Assembly (NCBI GenBank): GCA_002379855.1
Contig: DFUX01000022.1
Location: 1-17,660 of the forward strand
Origin: Cloacimonetes bacterium UBA4175
GTDB lineage: Bacteria > Cloacimonadota > Cloacimonadia > Cloacimonadales > Cloacimonadaceae
Length of the DNA stretch: 17,660 nt
Reading direction: 5' to 3'
Each line of letters begins with the position of its first letter. Position 1 is the first letter of the stretch. The position numbers and the translations under genes were made by a program. The notes under the pieces are model-generated. The model was not told where the DNA came from and did no database searches. It saw only the letters and a list, made by a program, of their open reading frames with translations. This document shows, one piece after another, positions 6,973-15,124 of this stretch.

Positions 6973-9700
6973 ACTCATCCTCCTCCTGCTGTTTCTGTCG
7001 ATCCTGGCAGCCTGCAACCTGCGAGAAAACCCGCTGCTGCCGCCAAACCTCGATCCCAAGGAATACATCACGGAAAACACCATCAAGGTCTATTACGACC
7101 ACCTGATCAAGTCTTCCAATGACGACAGCTACCTCTACATCCCCAAGGAAAGCATTGTTGAGGATGGCCTCTGGTATGGAGACCGGGTGACCCTGACCCG
7201 GGTAAAAGCCCTGGCAAACAGGGACAGCCTGGCCTTCCCCATCCGCAGCAAGGCTTACACGGACAGTTACCGGATATCTGTCCTGCGCTCCGGCCAGGAA
7301 GTGATCATCGACTCCCTGCGTGCTTTTGCCACTCTTTACACCGACCTCAAGCCTGATGCCGAGCTTTCCTCGCTGCGGCTGGTGCAGAGCGCGTGGACGC
7401 TGGGCGCGGAACGCACAGAAATCTATCCCTACGGCGCCGGACGTTGCTGGTTTGACCTCGATGGCAGCGGAGATCACGCCCTGATCGATTTTAAGGAATC
7501 CACCGAGCTGCGTCTGCCCGCCACCTCCAAAGCCCTGCAAGCCCTGCTGGTCACCTCCGCCGATTCCCTGCGCTTGTGGTTTCCCGCTGGATCCCTGGCG
7601 TCCGAACTCACTTTTAAGCTGGAGGAAAGCCTTTCCTCCGCCGAGATAGGCGCCGTGCAAAATCTCTTCCCCGGCTTCGCGCTGGACACCCCTATCCTCA
7701 ATCTGGAGGGAGATTTAGGCTCCGCCCAAGTGCCAATCGTTTACTATCGCATGCCCCAACCCCGCGCGCCGCAAAAGCAGTGGACCCGCCTGCACGGCGG
7801 CGAGGTGCATGGCTGGCAGCAGGGTGAAAACACCTGGCTCTGGAGGGATGGCGAACTGGTCAGCTTCATGAACGGCCCCGGCAAGTTCTTCCTGCTCTCG
7901 CCCCTGGAAGCCCAAAACCAGATCGACCTGCCCTTGGATGGCTCGCTTTCCCGGCTGTATCTGCAGGATATCTGGCTGGACCTGCGCGACCTGAACCTGC
8001 CCGGAGTCAAGCTGCGCCTTGATCTGCAGCCCGATGCCCAAACCCTGTTGGCAAACTATTTCCAGGGCAGCCCCTTCAAGCTTTCCGCAGACCGCCAGAT
8101 CTTCGGAATCAACTTCACACAGGGAGGATCGGCGCTGGAGTCCCTGCCTTCGGATGCCTGGATCGAATTCGGTTTCCGCTCTGAACTGCAAGACCTGGCT
8201 GCCGCGAAGCTGTTCCGGGCCTTCAGATCGGCGGCCGCCGACAAGATCAGTTTCAAGACCCTGGCCGACAGCTACGACGCCGGGCATTACAGCAGCGGGG
8301 ATGGCTTTGTCTATAGCGGAGTCAATTCAAGCGGCATCTATATCTTTGGCAGAGCCGCGGAGGAAACAGGCCGCCTGCGCGTCCCCTGCCTGAAACCCCA
8401 ACTTCAGTTGCAGACCACCCGCACCTTCGTGAGCTGGAACGACCCCCAGGCTCCCTGCAGCAGCCTGGAACTGGAATACTCCGCCAGCGCGGACGCCAGC
8501 CATCCCTGGCTCTCAGGCTCGCCCTATCAGCTAAACTCCGGCAATGCGCTGATGCGCATCTCCGCCCTCAACCGTGGCCGCAGAGGAGCCGAACTGCCTG
8601 CCAATCTCTTTATATCGACAGCTTACAGCAAGCCGCTGTCCAGTGTGGTGAATATCTGGCCTGCGGCAGACCGCCCTCAGTTCTACCGCTACAAACCTGC
8701 CGCAAGTTTCCAGCACAACAGCTTTGTGCAAAGCGGAGGCAGGCTGCAAATCTCCCCCGCTTGCGCGGGTTACCTGCTGGACGGAGCGCAACTTAGCTCT
8801 CCCGCCCCGGACAAAAACCTGGCCGTGTTCAACCGTATGGTCTTTGACGACTACGACTGGGAAGCCTGGCTGGATTCCGGCCTCGACGTGCAGCCCGGCA
8901 CCATCCTGAAGGTCAGCCCGAAAGACGCTCTCAGCGACAACCACGGGGTCTTTGCCTACCAATACTCCCTCAGCCCGCTGGCAAGGGTTTACAGCTTCCA
9001 GGCTCTGGGTGATCCCGCGTTCTATTCCAAATTCCAGCCCCTGATCCGCCTCCGCCAGGCTTCACGCTCCCAGAATCTGCTGTTTTCGGTCTCGGATGGC
9101 GATTTTTACCGCGTCTATTCCTACGCGCAGAGCGACGAACTGGATGGCTGGCATTTTATCCTGGCGGACGGGCATGCCTCCTTCTACCTGCTCTATGACG
9201 CCGAATACGCGGTCGTGCAAGACCTCGCCCCCCACACCGAAACCCAGGCCCCGCTCACCGACCTCAGCCGTGACCTCATCGCCTCGCTCTATCAAGCCCA
9301 GGTGACCATGCCCGCGGACTTTCTGGGCAGCCTGCTGCCCCTGGGCTCGCGCGTCGATCTCGCGCTTGTTTCCGATCCGCCCGCGCAAAACACCCTTTCC
9401 GCCTACCGGGTGCTCTTCCGGGACCCCCAACAGCAGCTTATCTCCACCAGTTTTTACTCCGATCCCGCCGCCACCCGCTGGCCCTATCTCTACATCCCTG
9501 TTCCGGACTACACGCCGGGACAGCAGATTCGCCTCTATTTCCGCGATCTGAACGGCAACACCAGCGAGTTCAGCAAGGTGCAGGCCTTTTCCGAGGTTCC
9601 CGATTACGAGTATCTGATGGCGGGCAACTGCGCCGTATGCTTCATCGACAAACCCGGACTGTTCTACATTACCGGTGCCGCCGGCAAACGCGGATACTGA
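6926..9700 (+). CDS. Large lipoprotein of unknown function
   Basis: A 924-residue protein with a clear lipoprotein signal: basic N-terminus, hydrophobic stretch (about residues 14-27) and lipobox L-A-A-C with Cys30 as the lipidated residue. Asn, not Asp, follows the Cys, which under the proteobacterial Lol rule would favour the outer membrane (inference). The remainder looks beta-rich, with many short aromatic strands and no catalytic motif or named domain that I recognise. I chose the ATG at 6926 over the longer frame opening at 6830 because it puts the lipobox at the normal position and follows GGGAA by about 9 nt; it overlaps the preceding barrel gene by 47 bp. Position after a TPR/barrel gene suggests it is a surface or periplasmic partner of that protein. 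Confidence 0.75.
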   Translation: MTPYRSLRWASALLSKLILLLLFLSILAACNLRENPLLPPNLDPKEYITENTIKVYYDHLIKSSNDDSYLYIPKESIVEDGLWYGDRVTLTRVKALANRDSLAFPIRSKAYTDSYRISVLRSGQEVIIDSLRAFATLYTDLKPDAELSSLRLVQSAWTLGAERTEIYPYGAGRCWFDLDGSGDHALIDFKESTELRLPATSKALQALLVTSADSLRLWFPAGSLASELTFKLEESLSSAEIGAVQNLFPGFALDTPILNLEGDLGSAQVPIVYYRMPQPRAPQKQWTRLHGGEVHGWQQGENTWLWRDGELVSFMNGPGKFFLLSPLEAQNQIDLPLDGSLSRLYLQDIWLDLRDLNLPGVKLRLDLQPDAQTLLANYFQGSPFKLSADRQIFGINFTQGGSALESLPSDAWIEFGFRSELQDLAAAKLFRAFRSAAADKISFKTLADSYDAGHYSSGDGFVYSGVNSSGIYIFGRAAEETGRLRVPCLKPQLQLQTTRTFVSWNDPQAPCSSLELEYSASADASHPWLSGSPYQLNSGNALMRISALNRGRRGAELPANLFISTAYSKPLSSVVNIWPAADRPQFYRYKPAASFQHNSFVQSGGRLQISPACAGYLLDGAQLSSPAPDKNLAVFNRMVFDDYDWEAWLDSGLDVQPGTILKVSPKDALSDNHGVFAYQYSLSPLARVYSFQALGDPAFYSKFQPLIRLRQASRSQNLLFSVSDGDFYRVYSYAQSDELDGWHFILADGHASFYLLYDAEYAVVQDLAPHTETQAPLTDLSRDLIASLYQAQVTMPADFLGSLLPLGSRVDLALVSDPPAQNTLSAYRVLFRDPQQQLISTSFYSDPAATRWPYLYIPVPDYTPGQQIRLYFRDLNGNTSEFSKVQAFSEVPDYEYLMAGNCAVCFIDKPGLFYITGAAGKRGY

Positions 9701-9792
9701 CATGAGGCCGGCAATCCCGCGCCTGGCGGACAGCTCTTCAAGGCTGGGAATATCCCCGCCCAATCCATAATCGCTACAGGAGAAAGACTGAC

Positions 9793-10596
9793 ATGCCCGA
9801 ACTACCAGAAGTGCAGACCGTTTTGGATGGCGTGACCGAGTATCTCAAAGACAAAGAGATTCGTGGGCTCGACTGCTTTTATCCGGGAACCGTGGTGAAG
9901 GATCCCGAACTGGCCAAAAATCCCTTTCCAGCCAGGCTCAACGGCCACGAACGCCGGGGCAAGTATATGATCCTGCATCTCAGCGGAGAAACCAGCCTGA
10001 TCATCCACCTGCGCATGACCGGCAAGCTGGTGCAGGGCGAAGCCATGCCGGGCAAATCGCCCCACGAACGCGCCTGTTTTCTGCTCTCAGGCGGGAAAAA
10101 GCTGCACTTCATCGACATCCGCACCTTCGGCAAAATCGTGCTCTGCAAAACGGCCAACCTTGGCAAGTTCATGCCTGATCTGGGCATCGAACCGCTCTCT
10201 GCCGGGTTCACCGGAGAATATCTGGCCAGGCTCTTTGCCCACCGCAAAACCCCGGTCAAAAACATCCTCATGGATCAAAGCAAGATCGCCGGGCTTGGCA
10301 ACATCTATGCCACCGAAATCCTCTACCGCAGCAGGATTCACCCCGAAACCCCCGCCGGAGAAATCTCCCTGCCCCGCCTGAGCAAACTGGCGGCGGAAAC
10401 CAAAGCCGTGCTCAAACAAGCCATCGCCATGAACGGCACCTCCATCTCGGACTTTCGCCGCGTGGATGACAAAAGCGGCGGCTTCCAGAACTTCCTGCAA
10501 ATCTACCAGAAAGACACCTGCCCCAAGGGGCACGAGGTGAAAAAGATCAAGCAGGGCGGCCGCGGCACTTTCTTTTGCCCTGTCTGCCAGAAATAG
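9793..10596 (+). CDS. mutM: Formamidopyrimidine-DNA glycosylase (Fpg/MutM)
   Basis: A 267-residue base-excision repair enzyme that removes oxidised purines such as 8-oxoguanine and nicks the abasic site. The N-terminal MPELPEV supplies the catalytic Pro2 and Glu3. Lys57 (RRGKY), HLRMTGKL and the H2TH segment (DQSKIAGLGNIYATEIL) are all present. The C-terminal zinc finger is unusual: Cys243-x3-His247-x14-Cys262-x2-Cys265, where most family members have C-x2-C in the first half. The finger still holds the GGRGTFFCPVCQ tail that carries the DNA-contacting Arg. AGGAGA (9778-9783) precedes the ATG. The gene starts 92 bp after the lipoprotein, with no terminator seen between, so it may be read from the same transcript although its function is unrelated. 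Confidence 0.95.
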   Translation: MPELPEVQTVLDGVTEYLKDKEIRGLDCFYPGTVVKDPELAKNPFPARLNGHERRGKYMILHLSGETSLIIHLRMTGKLVQGEAMPGKSPHERACFLLSGGKKLHFIDIRTFGKIVLCKTANLGKFMPDLGIEPLSAGFTGEYLARLFAHRKTPVKNILMDQSKIAGLGNIYATEILYRSRIHPETPAGEISLPRLSKLAAETKAVLKQAIAMNGTSISDFRRVDDKSGGFQNFLQIYQKDTCPKGHEVKKIKQGGRGTFFCPVCQK

Positions 10597-10705
10597 GCTG
10601 ACTTGGGAGCGGGATTGTCAGCGGATTTCCTTTCATTCCAGAGAAATTACCAGCAATAATCCGCATAATCCGTCATACCGCCCTCCCTTGATACTACTGG
10701 ATTTT

Positions 10706-10751
10706 GGGGTATCATCCTTAGGTATGTGGTTGCGAAGTTAAGGATGACCCC
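10706..10751. repeat. Imperfect inverted repeat (GGGGTCATCCTTA type) between mutM and cca
   Basis: GGGGT-AT-CATCCTTA (10706-10720) pairs with TAAGGATGACCCC (10739-10751) except for a 2-base bulge, leaving a loop of about 18 nt. It lies between the converging mutM and cca genes and could slow transcription from either side, although no T-run is present. The right arm with two more bases (GGATGACCCCAGG, 10742-10754) recurs inverted at 17648-17660, which suggests a dispersed repeat family. The rest of this 195-bp gap shows no gene. Confidence 0.6.
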
Positions 10752-10791
10752 AGGTAAACCCCAGGAAATCTATCGGATGCAAAGGGGAGCC

Positions 10792-11532
10792 TTAGCCGCG
10801 GGGAAGCTCGACCCTCAAGCTCAGATAGGGCAGCACGCCGGTGTCTTCCAGCATTGAAAGCCAGCGTGCATAAGCTGCCTGGGAAGCTACGGAGCGCAGT
10901 TTTTGCAGCTCGTCGCGGCAACGGCGGCGGCTCAGGGTGGCGCAAAGAGGAGCGTTGGCCTCGATGGCGGAGAGGGTGCCGGCTTCGATCTCCAGATCAA
11001 GCAGCACGGCAAAACGCAGGGCACGCAGGATACGCAAAGGGTCTTCGAGCATGGACTTTTGCGGGTCTTGCACGCAGCGCAGGATCTTTTGCCGCAGGTC
11101 GTCAAGCCCCCGGCCACAGGGGTCAATCACCCCGCCTTCCATGATCTCCAGATAGAGTGCGTTGATGGTAAAATCCCTGCGCCGGCAATCCTTTTCCAGC
11201 GGCGCGAACCTCACCCGGGGATGCCGGCTGCCTGTGCAATAGGCCTCGCTGCGGGTCATCACGTAATCCAGGCGCAATTCGCCAAACCTGGCGCTGGCAG
11301 TGCCAAAGCCTTGTTCCAGATCGGGTTCCGAGGTGGGCAAGCGATCGCGCAGCAACTTAGCCAGGCGCAGCCCTCCCTCCGGAAGCTCCACAACCAGATC
11401 GGCGTCCAGCAGGCGTTGCTGGCCCCCCAACAGTTCGTCACGCACACAGCCTCCGGCAAACCAGGTCCGCCCGGCAAACTCAGTGCCGCGGATGCATTCC
11501 GCCAGGCGCAGGCGCAGTTCTTCCAGAGTCAA
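10792..11532 (-). CDS. Short CCA tRNA nucleotidyltransferase / poly(A) polymerase family protein
   Basis: A 246-residue class II nucleotidyltransferase. The head domain shows GGCVRDELLGG (27-37), the metal-binding Asp43 and Asp45 (LLDADLVVE), the RRRDFTINAL motif and ID-P-x-G-x-x-D-L. The neck motif E-D-P-L-R-I-L-R-A-x-R-F-A follows. These motifs build or repair the tRNA 3' CCA end, or add poly(A). Typical bacterial members run to about 400 residues or more; here the protein stops soon after the neck, so the body and tail domains that hold the tRNA are largely missing. I chose the TTG at 11532 because GGAG lies 7 nt upstream and it overlaps the hemW stop (TTGA); the frame is open further upstream but wholly inside hemW. 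It could be CC-adding, A-adding or a degraded copy. Confidence 0.8.
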   Translation of the reverse strand: MTLEELRLRLAECIRGTEFAGRTWFAGGCVRDELLGGQQRLLDADLVVELPEGGLRLAKLLRDRLPTSEPDLEQGFGTASARFGELRLDYVMTRSEAYCTGSRHPRVRFAPLEKDCRRRDFTINALYLEIMEGGVIDPCGRGLDDLRQKILRCVQDPQKSMLEDPLRILRALRFAVLLDLEIEAGTLSAIEANAPLCATLSRRRCRDELQKLRSVASQAAYARWLSMLEDTGVLPYLSLRVELPRG

Positions 11533-12671
11533 AGCAGTTCTCCGATCACCGAGTTTGAAACAAAGAGCGCTTTCTGGCTCAGGCGGAGGGTGTTTTGCTC
11601 CAGTTCCAGCAGCCCAAGCTCCCCGAGTTTGCGCAGTTGCCCGGCTTTTTCCGTGGCCAGGTCTCTGCCAAAGCGGGCCTGGTAATCCGTCAGATCGATT
11701 CCCTTCATCAGGCGCAAACCCATCATCAGATAGTCCGCCGCCGTCCTTTCCGTGCCGCATTCTTCGGCATCCGGCAGGATTCTTTCCGCTTCAATATTGG
11801 CGTGGTATGCCTGCAGGTCGGCGGGATTGGTGTAGCGCCAGGGTGGCAGCCAGCCGGAAGCGGAGGCACCCAGTGCCAGCCAGGGCTCGCTTTGCCAATA
11901 GGCAAGATTGTGATGGGAAGCTTTGCCCGGCAGGCAGAAGTTTGAGATTTCATACTGCTGGAAGCCCTGCTCCAAGGCCGTCTCGCACAGAGCCGCGTAT
12001 TCATCCGCCGCCAGGTCGTCCGGAGGCAAGGGAGCCGAGTCGCCCGCCGCGATCCCGGCCGCCAGGGGGGAGCCTTCATCCAGGCTGAGCAGATAGCAGG
12101 AAAGGTGCTCGGGGGCAAGCCGGGCGAAGCGTTCCACCTCTTGGGAAACGCTTCCGGGAGAGGAACCGGGAAGGCCGTAGATGAGATCGAGAGAGATGTT
12201 GTGGTAGCCAAGTTCGCGGCAGAGCGCGAGCTTGCCCGGGATTTGCGCGGCGCGGTGCCTGCGTCCCAGATACTCCAAGTTGCTGTCGTCCAGGCTCTGC
12301 ACGCCGATGGAAAGGCGGTTGACCGGGGTGGCGCGCAGGGCTTGCAAAAAACGCGGGGTGATCTGCAGAGGGTTGACCTCCAGGGTAACTTCCGCGTCCG
12401 GCATCAGGTCAAAACAGGAGCAGATAGCCTGCAACTGCCCGGCATCCAGCAGTGAGGGGGTTCCTCCGCCAAAATAGAGGGTTTTCGCGCTGATCCTGCC
12501 ACCCAGGCGCCGCCGGAAAAGCCCGATCTCCTGCAGCAGGCAGTCCAGATAGCCCGCCAGGGCGCCGGCACTGAACGGCAGGCTGAAAAAGCTGCAATAG
12601 CCGCAGCGGGAGAGGCAGAAAGGGATGTGGACGTAAACCGCTAACGGGCCAGACGGAAGATCCTGTCCCAT
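11529..12671 (-). CDS. hemW: HemW-like radical SAM protein (heme chaperone family)
   Basis: A 380-residue radical SAM protein. The 4Fe-4S motif C-x3-C-x2-C is at Cys19, Cys23 and Cys26 (CLSRCGYCSF). It is followed by GGGTPS, the conserved LSIGVQS and LDLIYGLPG. The H-N-x-x-Y-W motif (HHNLAYW) near the middle separates HemW from true coproporphyrinogen dehydrogenase HemN. HemW binds heme and is thought to insert it into respiratory proteins (family knowledge). The ATG at 12671 overlaps the end of lepB by 31 bp, and no strong ribosome site is visible, so coupling to lepB is likely. The 3' end overlaps cca by 4 bp. Length and motifs are normal. Confidence 0.85.
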   Translation of the reverse strand: MGQDLPSGPLAVYVHIPFCLSRCGYCSFFSLPFSAGALAGYLDCLLQEIGLFRRRLGGRISAKTLYFGGGTPSLLDAGQLQAICSCFDLMPDAEVTLEVNPLQITPRFLQALRATPVNRLSIGVQSLDDSNLEYLGRRHRAAQIPGKLALCRELGYHNISLDLIYGLPGSSPGSVSQEVERFARLAPEHLSCYLLSLDEGSPLAAGIAAGDSAPLPPDDLAADEYAALCETALEQGFQQYEISNFCLPGKASHHNLAYWQSEPWLALGASASGWLPPWRYTNPADLQAYHANIEAERILPDAEECGTERTAADYLMMGLRLMKGIDLTDYQARFGRDLATEKAGQLRKLGELGLLELEQNTLRLSQKALFVSNSVIGELL

Positions 12672-13579
12672 CTTGTGTGGGGGGTGTCGAACAGCTTGTT
12701 GTATTCGATCCCTTTGGAATAGAAGATCAGCCAGGGCGTGCCGGTGATGTCCGAGCGGTCAAGGAAGCCCCAGTAGCGGCTGTCCTCGCTCACGTCGCGG
12801 TTGTCGCCCAGCACAAAGTATTTGCCTTCCGGCACCCTGATGGGGCCAAACCAGTCGCGGTTGAAGATTCTGTTGGCCTGCGTCCCGCTGCTGTCCGCCA
12901 CCTCCACTCGATAGGGTTCATACCAGTCGCTGCGGGAAATGGCGTAGTCATCCTGCCCGTAGGCAAAACGGTGCGGGATGATCTGCACCGGGGACTGGGG
13001 CGGCGAGGGCATGGGAATGTCGTAACATTCATAGCCCCGTTCGAAGCGCTTGCCGTTGATATAGACGATCTTGTCACGCAGTTCCACGATGTCCCCCGGC
13101 ATGCCGATCACCCTTTTGACCACATTCTTGCGGGCGTAATAGCTGATGTGCATGAAGGTCAGGGGGAACTTGCTGAAGGCCGCGCTTTTATTGATGTAGA
13201 TGGGATGGAAGACTTTGATGAAGTTATCCTTGCTGTCCGGGTGTTCGGGAGTGCCCTCTTCCAGCTTGGGAAAGCGGAAGGTGACGATGTCCTCGCGTTT
13301 GGGGTCGGTGAAGTAATATTTGAGCTTGTTGGCGACCAGGTAGTCTCCGGTGAGCAGGGTCTTTTCCATCGAGGGAGAGGGAATCATGAAGTTCTGGAAG
13401 GTGTAGTTGCGGATGATCATCGCCACCACAAAGGCGAAGAGGATGGCCTCGATCCAATCCTGCAGCCAGGGTTTGCGCCTGCGGAACTTCCTGCCCTCGG
13501 GGATGGGCGTGATGGTGTAGTCAGGTCTGACGCTTTCTATTTTTTTACGCAGGTTGCGGATGATCGCTTTATCTTTCAT
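12641..13579 (-). CDS. lepB: Signal peptidase I
   Basis: A 312-residue type I signal peptidase that removes Sec/Tat signal peptides on the outer face of the inner membrane. Residues about 42-58 form the membrane anchor after a basic cytoplasmic tail. The catalytic Ser70 is in IPSPSM, the general-base Lys155 in VVKRVIGMPGD, and box E is GDNRDVSEDSRYWG. Loops between the boxes (about 105-150 and 185-250) are longer than in minimal enzymes. A second membrane segment near the N-terminus, as in E. coli LepB, is absent. AAGGA lies about 10 nt before the ATG. It heads an overlapping lepB-hemW-cca operon with its own promoter. The secreted and lipid-anchored proteins on the left of the window would be sorted by this export system, though lipoproteins use signal peptidase II. 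Confidence 0.95.
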   Translation of the reverse strand: MKDKAIIRNLRKKIESVRPDYTITPIPEGRKFRRRKPWLQDWIEAILFAFVVAMIIRNYTFQNFMIPSPSMEKTLLTGDYLVANKLKYYFTDPKREDIVTFRFPKLEEGTPEHPDSKDNFIKVFHPIYINKSAAFSKFPLTFMHISYYARKNVVKRVIGMPGDIVELRDKIVYINGKRFERGYECYDIPMPSPPQSPVQIIPHRFAYGQDDYAISRSDWYEPYRVEVADSSGTQANRIFNRDWFGPIRVPEGKYFVLGDNRDVSEDSRYWGFLDRSDITGTPWLIFYSKGIEYNKLFDTPHTRWDRIFRLAR

Positions 13580-13613
13580 TGGCTGCTGATCCTTGCATAG
13601 TTAATGATAGGGC

Positions 13614-13641
13614 ATAATCCTGTAAATGGCGCTTTTGTCAA
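13614..13641 (-). promoter_or_regulatory. Sigma-70-type promoter of lepB-hemW-cca
   Basis: On the minus strand a perfect TTGACA (13641-13636) is followed, after 16 bp, by GATTAT (13619-13614), a 4/6 match to TATAAT. Transcription from about 13607 would give a leader near 28 nt before the lepB ATG. This is the best promoter match in the window. Confidence 0.6.
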
Positions 13642-13671
13642 GCAGGAAATTCCCCGATCCCGGGCCGGGTG

Positions 13672-13704
13672 TTCCGAAGCATATAACAGATCCACTTCCG
13701 AAGC
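13672..13704. repeat. Short direct repeat TTCCGAAGC upstream of lepB
   Basis: TTCCGAAGC occurs at 13672-13680 and again at 13696-13704, a 24-bp period, just over 30 bp upstream of the lepB -35 box. Such spacing could suit a regulator binding on one face of the helix, but two 9-mers are weak evidence. The rest of the 190-bp gap (13580-13769) contains no gene that I can see and no clear terminator for the alcohol dehydrogenase. Confidence 0.3.
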
Positions 13705-13769
13705 GATCCGTTGGAATAGAACCCTGATCCCCGGGCGCTTTTGCTTTGGTTCCTACTTCGCTTACTCTC

Positions 13770-14912
13770 CTAATAGGCCAGCATCAGCAGGGCTTCGATA
13801 TCCGCCGCGCCAAACTGGTGGATTTTGCCGATGGTGCCGGATTGCAGGATGATATCGCGCAGCGTGGCAAGGTCTTGTTCCTTGATACCCAAGTCACGCA
13901 GCGAAGTGGATGAACCCCAGGATTCGATCTTTTCGCGAAAGCGGCGCAAGGCGTAGGGAACGCTGTCCTCTCCCCAGACATTCCTGGCCCAGCCTGTGAA
14001 GCGATCCGGATATTTTTCGCTTACATACTCGATCCAGGCCGGGAAGATCACCCCCAGCCCCTCGCCGTGGGCAATGCTGGGATAGAGCGCGGAAAAGGCG
14101 TGCTCGATGGTGTGGCAGCCCCAGTCACCGCCTTTGAGGCCAGCTCCGCTGATCCCGTTGAGGGCCAAAGTGGCGCTCCAGGCAAGGTTACCTCGGGCCG
14201 TAAGGTCAGAAGCGTTGCCTTTCAGGCGGTCAGTCATCTCCGTGATTGTGTGGAGCAGGCCGCTGTTGATGGCCAGGGTGGCGATCGCGTTGTCGTCCAT
14301 GAAATAGTATTCCAGGATGTGCGCGGTGGCATCCAGGGCTCCGTTGACCGTCTGTTTGAAAGGCAGGCTGCTTTGCACGGAGGGGTCGATGATGGTTGCC
14401 CTGGGATAGAGCAGCGTGGAGCCTATGCTCCACTTTTTCTTTTCTTCGCTGTTTGTGATGACCGCGTTGCCGTTCATCTCGCTGCCGGTGGCGGAGATGG
14501 TGAGCACGGTGAAAACGGGCAGCGCCTGCTGAATCCGCTCAGCGCCCGTGAAAGCATTCCAGACATCCTGCAGATGGAAGCCCGCCGCTACCGCTTTGGC
14601 GCTGTCGATCACAGAACCGCCGCCCACCGCGAGAACCGCGTCCACCCCTTCCCGGCGGGCAACCTGGATCATTTCACGCACTTTTGCCAGAGTGGGATTG
14701 GACTGCACGCCCCAGGCCTCGATCCAGTCAATATGGCTGCTTTTCAGGCTTTCCACCACCTGGCTGTAAACGCTGTTTGCACGGATGGAACCCCCGCCAG
14801 CCACCAGCAGGCATTTCTTCACTCCGGCGGCGCTCATTTCTGGGCCAATGTTTTTTATCATCCCGGTTCCAAAATGGATCCGTGTGGGATTGTAAAAACG
14901 AAAAGTATCCAT
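13770..14912 (-). CDS. Iron-containing alcohol dehydrogenase (BDH/YqhD-like)
   Basis: A 380-residue group III alcohol dehydrogenase that interconverts aldehydes and alcohols with NAD(P)H. The nucleotide-binding GGGS motifs are at 39-42 and 97-100 (GGGSVIDSAKA). Metal ligands are visible as Asp194 and His198 (GALDATAH), His267 (GCHTIEH) and His282 (AHGEG), closely matching the order and spacing known in E. coli YqhD. This suggests a butanol dehydrogenase or YqhD-like reductase, NADPH-preferring by analogy. The start ATG has AAGGAG nine nt upstream; the open frame reaches further upstream, but that part is a read-through of the intergenic region and has no homology to the family. It stands alone, flanked by the enolase terminator upstream and by lepB downstream. 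A role in fermentative alcohol formation is plausible. Confidence 0.9.
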   Translation of the reverse strand: MDTFRFYNPTRIHFGTGMIKNIGPEMSAAGVKKCLLVAGGGSIRANSVYSQVVESLKSSHIDWIEAWGVQSNPTLAKVREMIQVARREGVDAVLAVGGGSVIDSAKAVAAGFHLQDVWNAFTGAERIQQALPVFTVLTISATGSEMNGNAVITNSEEKKKWSIGSTLLYPRATIIDPSVQSSLPFKQTVNGALDATAHILEYYFMDDNAIATLAINSGLLHTITEMTDRLKGNASDLTARGNLAWSATLALNGISGAGLKGGDWGCHTIEHAFSALYPSIAHGEGLGVIFPAWIEYVSEKYPDRFTGWARNVWGEDSVPYALRRFREKIESWGSSTSLRDLGIKEQDLATLRDIILQSGTIGKIHQFGAADIEALLMLAY

Positions 14913-15070
14913 TTCTGCTCCTTGTCTTTTCAGGTATCGAAGAATGTATATTAGACAAATTAACCCAAAGCACCGACGAAGCAAGCATGAAAGGCAGATC
15001 CGGCTGAGTTTTGCCGCTACCTTGTGGCTCCCGCGCAACAAGGGCTGGAAACGCGGCTCTGGCAGGAGGG

Positions 15071-15097
15071 CAAACAAAAGGCGGGATCGCTCCCGCC
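15071..15097 (-). terminator. Rho-independent terminator of enolase
   Basis: On the minus strand, 28 nt after the enolase stop, GGCGGGA-GCGA-TCCCGCC (15097-15080) forms a perfect 7-bp GC-rich stem with a 4-nt loop. It is followed directly by TTTTGTTTG (15079-15071). This is a textbook intrinsic terminator and ends the SPFH-enolase operon. The remaining bases up to the alcohol dehydrogenase start hold its ribosome site but no promoter that I can call with confidence. Confidence 0.9.
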
Positions 15098-15124
15098 TGT
15101 GTTTGGCATGTATTATCAGGCTTT

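Noticed and set aside
9062..9763. A minus-strand open frame whose start (MGGDIPSLEELSARRGIAG) looks protein-like in the lipoprotein-mutM gap
   Set aside because: The body is antisense to the lipoprotein, no ribosome site was found, and the remainder has no family features.
10621..10664. GCGGATT/AATCCGC inverted arms after mutM as a terminator
   Set aside because: Only 7 bp of stem with a loop of about 30 nt and no T-run.
11533..11760. Upstream extension of the cca frame
   Set aside because: It lies entirely inside hemW, is Pro/Gly/Arg-rich and has no similarity to the family; TTG at 11532 has a ribosome site and a coupled overlap.
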